Below are positions 1 through 5,583 of a stretch of 5,583 nt of DNA, piece after piece. The DNA comes from Bacillota bacterium. Its GTDB lineage: Bacteria; Bacillota; Clostridia; Oscillospirales; Acutalibacteraceae. The notes beneath the pieces are model-generated. The model was not told where the DNA came from and ran no database searches. It saw only the letters and a program-made list of their open reading frames with translations. The position numbers and the translations under genes are program-made. Within the stretch, counting starts at the first letter, position 1; each line of letters opens with the position of its first letter. The stretch is from assembly GCA_023401495.1 (NCBI GenBank), contig JAEXDU010000222.1, forward strand, positions 1 through 5,583, given 5' to 3'.

Positions 1-421
1 AAACGCTGACCGCCTGACGGATCGAAACCGGGCCGCGAACGCCGACCGAAACGCCATCCTTGTCCTTCTCCTTGCTTCTTTTATACGCAAACACCTGCCC
101 AAAGGCCCTGACGTCGAACCATTTGGCGCAGGCCTGCGCGGCATAGTCCTCCTTGGAGGAATACGAGTTGATCGTCTGGCTGGCACGCTCGCTCAGGCTG
201 CCATACCCGTCGTCGCGGCGTTCATCCGACTGGACGAAAATGCTTTCGCCCATATCCTGCAGCCGGTTGCGGATTTTTCGTTTGATGCAGACGTCAGAGA
301 TTTCCCCGTTGCCGGTATAGGTGGTGCGCGGGCGGTTACCGTTGAGCGGGTCGCCGTTGGGGTTTGCGTTTGTGACGGAAATGAGCGCTACAAAATCGAT
401 TTTGTTTTCAAGCACTTTCAT
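1..421 (-). CDS. cas7c: Cas7c (Csd2), type I-C Cascade backbone subunit, partial (3' end outside window)
   Basis: This reading frame runs off the window edge, so only the first 140 residues are seen; family members are usually about 280-300 residues. Cas7 is an RRM-fold protein that polymerises along the crRNA spacer and forms the Cascade backbone in the cytoplasm. The translation begins MKVLENKIDFVALISVTNAN and carries the family hallmark NANPNGDP at residues 18-25, followed by NGNRPR, the DVCIKRKIRNRL block (43-54), FDVRAFGQVFA (102-112) and VGVRGPVSIRQAV (126-138), which together are diagnostic for Csd2. The start is the ATG at 421-419, which shares one base with the cas8c stop (TGATG). 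An in-frame ATG at 424-422 would add one Met and make an ATGA overlap, but the Shine-Dalgarno spacing (7 nt rather than 4 nt) favours 421. It is expected to be co-translated with cas8c. Nothing looks broken in the visible part. Confidence 0.95.
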   Translation of the reverse strand, partial: MKVLENKIDFVALISVTNANPNGDPLNGNRPRTTYTGNGEISDVCIKRKIRNRLQDMGESIFVQSDERRDDGYGSLSERASQTINSYSSKEDYAAQACAKWFDVRAFGQVFAYKRSKEKDKDGVSVGVRGPVSIRQAVSV

Positions 422-810
422 CATTCTTCCTCCTTATTGTTGCCCTTGTCTTGATTTCCGGATTTTATGAATTCCCCCCACTGCAGGTAATAGCCAATCA
501 AATACAGCTCGCCGAGAGGACGGTTAAGCTGCTCATAACCGGATTCAGAGAGTTTTTCTGTGATCTCCAAAATTAATTTTTTATAGAAACATCTGGAGCC
601 GGGGGTCATTCGATGAAAATAGGGATTCAATTGATCCTCAAGTATTTGCCAAGTGCTCATGGGGTGGTTGACAAACGCGCTTCGCAAACGGATTGCATTA
701 GTATCGCGCGTTTCCCCCTGTGCGAACGTACTGTACTCCGCCTGCTCCAGCACAGCTAGCAAACGCCCAAACAGATAGCTTCGGTCGATGTTTTCATAAT
801 CAATCGCCAT
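421..810 (-). CDS. cas11c: Cas11c small subunit, predicted internal translation product of cas8c
   Basis: Type I-C loci have no separate small-subunit gene. In the Desulfovibrio vulgaris system the small subunit was shown to be translated from an internal start near the 3' end of cas8c, and about two copies line the belly of Cascade, holding the R-loop. Here codon 494 of cas8c is an ATG (810-808) that opens a 129-residue product beginning MAIDYENIDRSYLFGRLLAV. Both the length (about 14-15 kDa) and the position at the start of the conserved xxYLxGRLxAVLExxQ-type block fit a Cas11c start. An AAGGAG lies 11 nt upstream, which is somewhat longer than ideal. The product shares frame and stop with cas8c and is predicted to be mainly helical. 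The start is inferred from sequence and family knowledge; expression cannot be seen. Confidence 0.72.
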   Translation of the reverse strand: MAIDYENIDRSYLFGRLLAVLEQAEYSTFAQGETRDTNAIRLRSAFVNHPMSTWQILEDQLNPYFHRMTPGSRCFYKKLILEITEKLSESGYEQLNRPLGELYLIGYYLQWGEFIKSGNQDKGNNKEEE

Positions 811-2289
811 GTTGATACGCACTCCTTTTTCTCTGTCAGAATGATATTTTGCGACCAGCGCACAGGCGGTGGAAAGAATCCGCTTGCGGTTGCCGGTCGA
901 ATAAGCCTGCGGCGTCGACGCGCGGCGAACCGCCGCCTGCATAATATCCCGCGGCAGCGGCTGCCTGTCCAGCATACAGTGCAGAATCCGCTGCGACTGT
1001 TCCTTCATCAGCTTGTCGCTTGTTTCCAGAAAGGCCCCCTGCTCCGTACCGAACGCGCACCGCACGATCTGCCTTGTCAACGGAGTCAACACCGTGGTAT
1101 AGGGCTTTTTGTCGTTCGTAAACCGCGTAAAATACCAGCAGCAGGTGCTGAACCAATCGGCCAGCCGGTCGTAAAAATCGGAGTTCTTCAGTTCGTTGTA
1201 ATAGGTGACCGAAAGGCGCCCGGTCGTCGCGGCATCGAGACCGATAACCACGATTTTATCGTTATTGTCCAGCTGATTGCGGTAGCCTTCTAAGGTTTGA
1301 AGCAAGCGCTTTTTGTATTCCGCTTCGGTATAGGCGCGCGGCTCGTCGTCGTCCTCAAGGCCAAGCGGATCTTCCAGATCGACTACCTTTTTCCCGTTCG
1401 GGTTCCAGCAAATATAGGTACGCTTGTCCTGCGTACCAGCTGTTACGCCCTGCCGGGCGGCAAGCCAGGTCAGAGCGCTGTGCGCTTTCTGGGTCGCCGC
1501 GTACCCGACCGTACACGCTTGCGCGGAAGTGGAAAACCGCCCGCGATACGTAAAATTGGCGATATCGTTCGCGGAAATCAGCTTCGCACCATAGTTGGCG
1601 GCCACGATCCCTTTCGGGTGATTGACAGAGATCGTGTCGGTTTCACCGGTAACATAGCAAAGATCCTTTTCACCCGACTGAGAAGCAGCGTAATACTGGA
1701 TGTAGCTGTCGAAAAGCGATTCGTCCTGCCACACGGCGTCCGGCTGGGTACCGATGACTCGGAACCGCACCAGCGCTTTTTCATAGACACTTCCACTCAC
1801 CTTTTTATTCAAAAGCTTCCCATCCTCAGCCTCCAAAAGCCCCGACAGGATCAAATCGCGCGTCATCCCCCGTTTTGTGGCGTACTCATAAATGGCCCGC
1901 ACTTTTGGGTGGGAAAAAGGCGATTCCGCCCAGTCTTTCAGGGAGGCAAGGTATTTTTCAAACTTTTCCTCCGCTTTTTTCGTTTCTTTGGGGGAAGAGA
2001 GATATTCCCCGAAGTCCCCCGCGACATAAGAAAGCGTATCGCACAGCGCGTGCGGCGCAACGCCGCTGGAGCGCGACGCGGAGCTTTCCGTTACCGGAAT
2101 GATCGTTTTGGCATCTTCCTTTTCCACCGGACGGGCACCGCAAAATTCACCGTCCGGATTGACCCATACTTCGATCTGCGCGTTCGCCGTCATGTGGGCC
2201 ACCAGAGAAAGCGGCGCGCCCTCCATTGTCTTTCCGGCCATTTGAGCATTCGCTTCATAGGTCTGATACAGCGTGTTCATCCATGCCAT
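421..2289 (-). CDS. cas8c: Cas8c (Csd1), type I-C Cascade large subunit
   Basis: The product is 622 residues, in the usual range for Csd1/Cas8c (roughly 570-650). Cas8c sits at the 5'-handle end of the I-C Cascade with Cas5c, reads the PAM and helps unwind target DNA. Family blocks visible in order are ANAQIEVWVNPDGEF (35-49), KTIIPVTESSASRSSGVAPH (61-80) followed by LCDTLSYVAGD (82-92), C211-x2-TGE with HPKGI (211-228), GAKLISANDIANFTYRGRF (234-252), and TGRLSVTYYNEL (356-367) leading into WFSTCCW (379-385). An acidic stretch at about 304-317 (DLEDPLGLEDDDEP) probably forms a surface loop. The C-terminal 129 residues form the helical small-subunit region, which can also be made separately as Cas11c. 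The ATG directly abuts the cas5c stop (TGA then ATG, no gap) and follows an AGGTGA site, which indicates translational coupling. A second Met at codon 4 is possible but less well spaced. The frame is intact. Confidence 0.96.
   Translation of the reverse strand: MAWMNTLYQTYEANAQMAGKTMEGAPLSLVAHMTANAQIEVWVNPDGEFCGARPVEKEDAKTIIPVTESSASRSSGVAPHALCDTLSYVAGDFGEYLSSPKETKKAEEKFEKYLASLKDWAESPFSHPKVRAIYEYATKRGMTRDLILSGLLEAEDGKLLNKKVSGSVYEKALVRFRVIGTQPDAVWQDESLFDSYIQYYAASQSGEKDLCYVTGETDTISVNHPKGIVAANYGAKLISANDIANFTYRGRFSTSAQACTVGYAATQKAHSALTWLAARQGVTAGTQDKRTYICWNPNGKKVVDLEDPLGLEDDDEPRAYTEAEYKKRLLQTLEGYRNQLDNNDKIVVIGLDAATTGRLSVTYYNELKNSDFYDRLADWFSTCCWYFTRFTNDKKPYTTVLTPLTRQIVRCAFGTEQGAFLETSDKLMKEQSQRILHCMLDRQPLPRDIMQAAVRRASTPQAYSTGNRKRILSTACALVAKYHSDREKGVRINMAIDYENIDRSYLFGRLLAVLEQAEYSTFAQGETRDTNAIRLRSAFVNHPMSTWQILEDQLNPYFHRMTPGSRCFYKKLILEITEKLSESGYEQLNRPLGELYLIGYYLQWGEFIKSGNQDKGNNKEEE
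429..435 (-). promoter_or_regulatory. Ribosome binding site of cas7c
   Basis: The minus strand reads AAGGAGG here, a full anti-16S match, 7 nt before the ATG at 421 and 4 nt before the alternative ATG at 424. It lies within the last codons of cas8c, where it encodes part of the Lys/Glu-rich tail (KEEE). A site this strong suits the need for several Cas7 copies per complex. Confidence 0.8.
822..827 (-). promoter_or_regulatory. Internal ribosome binding site for Cas11c
   Basis: The minus strand reads AAGGAG within the codons for Lys-Gly-Val (AAA GGA GTG) of cas8c, 11 nt before the internal ATG at 810. It is embedded in a purine-rich run (GAGAAAAAGGAG) that departs from the GC-rich codon choice around it, as expected if a start signal is maintained inside the coding sequence. 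Confidence 0.6.
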
Positions 2290-3021
2290 TCAAATCACCT
2301 CGGATTCTATCGGCGCAAAATTATTTTTCTCCGCTCCGAACGGCTTGATCTCCATTTCCCGAACCGGGCGGTGAAGGCATTCCTGCGGCGGAAGAAAATC
2401 GATGACGCCCTGCTTCATCACTGCGCGCCACAGCCGCACGGTCAACATCCCTTTCGTCTCTTCGGAATACGCTTCGTCAGCATAGGTGATCCCATGGTAC
2501 ATCATTCCAAAATCAAGTTGCGGCGTGTTGTCGTAAAAGCCTGTCCCCTCGCCGAAGATACAGGGGCGCACATCAGCCTGGCACTCGCGCGTACCCAGAA
2601 AAATATCGCGCCGGCCGCCGCGCTCGATCATGCGCTTCGCGATGTTGTGGTGCTTGTTCTCGTTGCGGTCGCCCAGAAGCTCCGGCCGGTTTTCATTCCA
2701 GATAAAATGCGCCCGCACCTGATAGCGGCAATCCTTTAAATAGGTGTAATACGATAAATCGTTGCCGGTTTCATTGGGGCCGTGCTGGTACTTGATCGGC
2801 CGGATTCCCTTGGTTTCGGTCTGAATCTGGTTCATGACCCGCACGGAATCAATCACCCAAATCAGTGTTGGTTTCCAAAAGATGCTTTGCAAAACGCCTT
2901 TCAGCGCCTCGTAGGTAGGCACCTGATAGGTGAATTTTTCTCCCCCCACGCGGGTGATGGGGTCGGAAAACAGGGCGTAATCCCCAAAGACTTCAAACTC
3001 GACGATGTTTTTATGCTGCAC
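2290..3021 (-). CDS. cas5c: Cas5c (Cas5d), type I-C pre-crRNA endoribonuclease and Cascade subunit
   Basis: The product is 243 residues (family about 220-250). In I-C systems Cas5c replaces Cas6: it cuts the pre-crRNA in the repeat and stays on the 5' handle next to Cas8c. Family blocks are VEFEVFGDYALFSDP (7-21), GGEKFTYQVPTYEALKG (26-42), FWKPT (48-52), the Asn-Glu-Asn-Lys-His-His segment (120-125), and GGRRDIFLGTREC (135-147). By comparison with Bacillus halodurans Cas5d (catalytic Tyr46, Lys116, His117), Lys123 and His124 are kept, but the Tyr position appears to be Phe48. The start is set at GTG (3021-3019), because AAGGAGG stands 8 nt upstream and homologues begin just before the VEFxxFGDYALF block. 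The longer frame from an ATG at 3075 would overlap cas3 by 41 nt and add 18 residues unlike the family. The gene lies 13 nt after cas3 and abuts cas8c. Confidence 0.95.
   Translation of the reverse strand: MQHKNIVEFEVFGDYALFSDPITRVGGEKFTYQVPTYEALKGVLQSIFWKPTLIWVIDSVRVMNQIQTETKGIRPIKYQHGPNETGNDLSYYTYLKDCRYQVRAHFIWNENRPELLGDRNENKHHNIAKRMIERGGRRDIFLGTRECQADVRPCIFGEGTGFYDNTPQLDFGMMYHGITYADEAYSEETKGMLTVRLWRAVMKQGVIDFLPPQECLHRPVREMEIKPFGAEKNNFAPIESEVI
2295..2300 (-). promoter_or_regulatory. Ribosome binding site of cas8c
   Basis: The minus strand reads AGGTGA, 5 nt before the ATG at 2289. The site overlaps the last codons of cas5c, and the cas5c TGA stop lies between it and the start, so ribosomes finishing cas5c can restart at once. 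It is weaker than the sites before cas5c and cas7c. Confidence 0.6.
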
Positions 3022-3029
3022 CCAAATTC

Positions 3030-3036
3030 CCTCCTT
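3030..3036 (-). promoter_or_regulatory. Ribosome binding site that decides the cas5c start
   Basis: The minus strand reads AAGGAGG, 8 nt before the GTG at 3021. Its first two bases are the last two of the cas3 TAA stop. Its position rules in favour of the GTG start over the upstream in-frame ATG at 3075 and couples cas5c translation to the end of cas3. Confidence 0.8.
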
Positions 3037-5446
3037 AATAAATAAAGTTCTCGATGACCAAACCTGTTTTGTCATCGTAGCATTGCTCGTTTAAAACGGT
3101 GAAGCGGCCGTCACACGTGGAAGACAGCATCCCGTAGTCGCTCAGCTTTTGGATTTGATATTGAAAAACCTGGATTGTGTAGGGTTTGGCCTTTTCGATA
3201 CAGCGTTTCAGAAAAGCAAGATCATAGGCCGACTGTTGAGAAAACAAATCTGCAATCAGCTCTTTGGCTTCAATGTTGTACGGTACAATGACGTCGGTTG
3301 TATTTTCATCAAACACCTGGAACAGACTCCCGGCGGTTAAAAATGCCTGATTCAAAAAGTATCTGCCTTTAAACTCCGGTCGCTCAGTATGGCGCAGATT
3401 GACCGCGAGCAGATCAAACAAATCCTCGGTCGTACCGTCCGGCAGCCTTTGCGGGAACCCGAATTTGCCTTTGATGTCCACATCCTGAAACAGGAACTGA
3501 TAATACTCCGCGACGCTTTCCCCGCTGAGCAGGTCGCGCGCATACCGGTCGGGACTTTGGGCAAACCGGTGCAAAACCTGCAGGGCGCACCGCTGCGCCG
3601 CCGCGATTTCCCGCAGCATCCCCAGTTTTTCGGCATCCTGATTGAAATTGACGACGTAGACCGGGCGGATGCCTCCAAAATCATTGCTGCGGTTGCAGCG
3701 GCCCGCGGCCTGCGCGATATTGTCCATCCCTGCCGCCGCGCGGATAACGCTTTCAAACGAAAAATCCACGCCGGCCTCCACAAGCTGCGTCGAGACGCAC
3801 ACCATTTTTTCTCTGCTTTTTAAAGCGGCGTTGATTTTTTTCAGCGTATCGGTTCGGTGCGCCATGCACATGGAAGTGGAAAGATGAAATACCCTGCAAT
3901 CATCACAGCGGTGCTCCAGCTCCCGATACAGCCGGAGCGCGCTTTCCTTGGTATTGCAGATCAGCAGCAGGGACGACACACGACTGAGCGCCTCCGCGGA
4001 AAAATCGGCAAGCTCCTCCACCGACATACCGTAGGGAGAGGTTTTGTCGATGATTTCGGTTCGTTTAAACACCTCGAAATCGTTCGGTTCATACGGTACG
4101 ATCTCCACGGGGTCCGCATACTGCAGCGGAAAATCCGTCTGCTCAAAGCAAGGGAGCGTCGCGGAGGACAGCACAACCGTCGCGCCGCACCCATAGGCCA
4201 GAAAGTTCAGGGCCATCGTAAACAGATTCATTGCTTTTTTCGGCAGAGACTGCACCTCATCGATGACGATCACCGATTGGGATAACGCGCTCATGCGGCG
4301 CACCGCGCTTGTTTTGTCCGAAAACAGCGTATTCAAAAACTGTACCAGTGTGGTAATCACAATTGGCGATTCCCAGGTATCGGTCAAAAGCTCATACTGA
4401 TTCAGCTTTTCCTCCGTATCAAACAGTTTGACGACATTGGAATGATGCTCTGTCAGGCTGCTTTTGTCCTGTATGTAGTCCCGGATGACGGCGCTGTTCT
4501 GCTCTAAAATGCTCAGCAGCGGAATGACGAACAGAATGCGCTTTTTGTGAAACGCTTTGGCGTGATAGAGCGTATAGCGCAGAGCCGACAAGGTTTTTCC
4601 TGCCCCCGTGGGCAAAGTCAGCCGGTAGATACCGCCGCCGTGCTGCTGCGCAAACATGCGGCATTGCTCTGAAAAACCGCTTCGCGCCGCGTTGATCGGC
4701 GTCTGCGCCCGAAAGAGTGAATTTTTCTGTTCAAAATAGGCGATCTGTTCCGCCCAAAAGCGGTCGGAACCGCCGCGGTACTCCTGCGGTATTCCGGTCA
4801 TGAATTCCGTCGTGTCTCTGCGGTCGCCGTCGATCACCGCCGACAAAACCATGCGGGCTATTAGTCCCATCAAAAAGCTGACCTGCGTCCGGTTTTTTCT
4901 GAAACGAACTCGAAACGCTTCAAACAGCGCGGCAATCTCCTGCTGCGCCAACAAAAATAACCGGTCTATCTCTTCGGCCGGCGCACACTCACGGAGGAAA
5001 GCGCTCACCGCTTCCTCATAGCCAATTTCCTCTGGGTCCTTCTCCAGCCGGTGCTCGAATCCGCTGGTGTTTTGGGGCGTGACGCAGTCGAACTGCCCGT
5101 GGTGCGCCCCGATGGCATATACGAGGATTTCACAGGTGACCGTACCCATCCCCTGCGGCCGGCCCGCATGATACTGTTTCAGCAGATAAACACACCCGCA
5201 GAACGTATGGTTCACGCTGCCGCGAACAACCTCTTCCCCGGCGGCCGCACGCGAGAGATATTCCTGATATTTTGCCGTGCATTTTCCCATGTCGTGCAGC
5301 AGGCCTGCCAGATAAGCCGTGTTCCACAGGCCGATCCCTTTCAGCTTTTCGGCGGCATAATCTGCCACATGGAAGGAATGCTCGGCCACGGTCTGCTCCA
5401 ATCTTTCGCCATTGATTTCTGTGATATGGGCCAGATGAGATTTCAT
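3035..5446 (-). CDS. cas3: Cas3, HD nuclease-helicase effector of type I-C CRISPR interference
   Basis: The 803-residue protein is full length for an HD-helicase Cas3. Cascade recruits it to the R-loop, where it nicks the displaced strand and moves 3'-5' on ATP, degrading the DNA. The N-terminal HD nuclease (about 1-215) shows His23, the LLHDMGK motif with His51-Asp52, His80 (VNH), His115-His116 (AHHG) and the DGD motif (Asp206/Asp208), so the metal ligands look complete. The SF2 helicase follows: Walker A LPTGAGKT (278-285), ITTLVQF (364-370), Walker B DEVQ (396-399), SAT (428-430), ICNTKES (496-502), STQLVEAGVDF (552-562) and motif VI QAAGRCNR (579-586). A C-terminal accessory domain fills about 690-803. 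The start at the ATG 5446 is chosen for the AGGAAGG site and the MKSHLAHI opening typical of I-C Cas3; the same frame is open to an ATG at 5527, but those 27 extra residues do not resemble Cas3. It is the first gene of the operon. Confidence 0.97.
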   Translation of the reverse strand: MKSHLAHITEINGERLEQTVAEHSFHVADYAAEKLKGIGLWNTAYLAGLLHDMGKCTAKYQEYLSRAAAGEEVVRGSVNHTFCGCVYLLKQYHAGRPQGMGTVTCEILVYAIGAHHGQFDCVTPQNTSGFEHRLEKDPEEIGYEEAVSAFLRECAPAEEIDRLFLLAQQEIAALFEAFRVRFRKNRTQVSFLMGLIARMVLSAVIDGDRRDTTEFMTGIPQEYRGGSDRFWAEQIAYFEQKNSLFRAQTPINAARSGFSEQCRMFAQQHGGGIYRLTLPTGAGKTLSALRYTLYHAKAFHKKRILFVIPLLSILEQNSAVIRDYIQDKSSLTEHHSNVVKLFDTEEKLNQYELLTDTWESPIVITTLVQFLNTLFSDKTSAVRRMSALSQSVIVIDEVQSLPKKAMNLFTMALNFLAYGCGATVVLSSATLPCFEQTDFPLQYADPVEIVPYEPNDFEVFKRTEIIDKTSPYGMSVEELADFSAEALSRVSSLLLICNTKESALRLYRELEHRCDDCRVFHLSTSMCMAHRTDTLKKINAALKSREKMVCVSTQLVEAGVDFSFESVIRAAAGMDNIAQAAGRCNRSNDFGGIRPVYVVNFNQDAEKLGMLREIAAAQRCALQVLHRFAQSPDRYARDLLSGESVAEYYQFLFQDVDIKGKFGFPQRLPDGTTEDLFDLLAVNLRHTERPEFKGRYFLNQAFLTAGSLFQVFDENTTDVIVPYNIEAKELIADLFSQQSAYDLAFLKRCIEKAKPYTIQVFQYQIQKLSDYGMLSSTCDGRFTVLNEQCYDDKTGLVIENFIY

Positions 5447-5451
5447 AGATT

Positions 5452-5458
5452 CCTTCCT
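5452..5458 (-). promoter_or_regulatory. Ribosome binding site supporting the cas3 start at 5446
   Basis: The minus strand reads AGGAAGG, a partial but good anti-16S match, 5 nt before the ATG at 5446. The alternative starts at 5527 and 5482 have no comparable purine-rich site, which supports the shorter Cas3. Confidence 0.65.
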
Positions 5459-5536
5459 TTCCATCCCGCATCCTGATTTCATCCGCTGAAAAGGGCGGAC
5501 AAATGGCTGGTATGAAAACGCTCTCATAAAAATACC

Positions 5537-5554
5537 AAATATTTACATTAATGT
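5537..5554. repeat. Two adjacent short AT-rich palindromes upstream of cas3
   Basis: AAATATTT (5537-5544) and ACATTAATGT (5545-5554) are both perfect inverted repeats and stand directly side by side, just downstream of the candidate -10 on the transcribed strand. Such sites can bind dimeric repressors, but short palindromes are common by chance in AT-rich DNA, so an operator role is only a possibility. Confidence 0.25.
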
Positions 5555-5583
5555 TATTTTACTGCTCGGATTATCATAAATCA

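Larger units (their letters stand above)
5447..5583 (-). promoter_or_regulatory. Upstream region of the cas operon with candidate promoter
   Basis: This is the only non-coding stretch of the window. From about 5520 to the edge it is markedly AT-rich compared with the genes. On the minus strand TATGAT (5578-5573) within TATGATAAT is one base from the consensus -10 hexamer; its -35 would lie at or beyond the window edge, so it cannot be confirmed. A second possible -10, TAAAAT (5561-5556), has no convincing -35. Transcription from the first would give a leader of roughly 120 nt before cas3. No CRISPR repeat is present here. The promoter call is an inference from composition and one hexamer. Confidence 0.35.

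Noticed and set aside
396..399. Helicase Walker B reading DEVQ rather than DEVH/DEAH in Cas3 (residue numbers 396-399)
   Set aside because: As far as I recall, Cas3 helicases vary at the fourth position and DExQ-type forms occur among I-C relatives, so this is not evidence of a defect.
1297..2739. A 480-codon open frame on the plus strand across cas8c and cas5c
   Set aside because: It lies fully antisense to two certain genes, its translation is rich in Arg, His and Phe with no recognisable domain, and it crosses a gene boundary. It is the expected shadow of GC-biased codon use on the other strand.
3022..3075. An 18-residue longer Cas5c starting at the ATG at 3075
   Set aside because: It would overlap cas3 by 41 nt and has no good ribosome site, whereas the GTG at 3021 has AAGGAGG at ideal spacing and matches the family N-terminus.
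3389..3823. Plus-strand open frames opposite cas3 (also 3857-4285 and 5051-5476)
   Set aside because: They have Arg-rich, low-information translations antisense to conserved helicase and HD motifs, with no credible ribosome sites; they are shadows of cas3.
5447..5527. A 27-residue N-terminal extension of Cas3 from the ATG at 5527
   Set aside because: No ribosome site precedes that ATG, the added residues do not resemble Cas3, and the ATG at 5446 has a good site and the expected MKSHLAHI opening.
5528..5583. Possible CRISPR leader or repeat at the right edge
   Set aside because: No repeated unit of repeat length is present, and in I-C loci the array usually follows cas2, which would be beyond the other edge.

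Overview
This window holds the front part of a type I-C (formerly Dvulg/Csd subtype) CRISPR-Cas operon, entirely on the minus strand. Read 5'->3' along the transcript, the order is cas3 (3035-5446), cas5c (2290-3021), cas8c (421-2289) and the first 140 codons of cas7c (1-421, cut by the window edge). This is the standard I-C order; in typical loci cas4, cas1, cas2 and the repeat-spacer array follow cas7, but they would lie beyond position 1 and are not visible here. No CRISPR repeats, tRNA, rRNA or mobile element were found.

The genes work as one machine. Cas5c replaces the Cas6 nuclease missing from I-C systems and cuts the pre-crRNA. Several Cas7c copies coat the crRNA, Cas8c is the large subunit that recognises the PAM and opens the target, and a small subunit, Cas11c, is expected from an internal start inside cas8c. 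Here that start is an ATG at codon 494 (position 810) with an AAGGAG upstream, giving a 129-residue product. Cas3, with an HD nuclease fused to an SF2 helicase, is then recruited to degrade the target DNA.

The genes are packed for co-translation: 13 nt between cas3 and cas5c, 0 nt between cas5c and cas8c, and a 1-nt TGATG overlap between cas8c and cas7c, each with a Shine-Dalgarno sequence. Only the 137 nt upstream of cas3 (5447-5583) are non-coding. They turn sharply AT-rich from about 5520 and hold a possible -10 element, two short palindromes and a small hairpin.

Strong AAGGAGG-type ribosome binding sites, close similarity to Firmicutes-type I-C proteins and a moderately GC-rich composition suggest a Clostridia member, perhaps a gut Oscillospirales relative; this is an inference and no lineage is proven. 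The system is a known one and looks intact as far as it can be seen. The two points most worth checking are the internal Cas11c start and a Phe in Cas5c where the characterised Bacillus halodurans enzyme has its catalytic Tyr.
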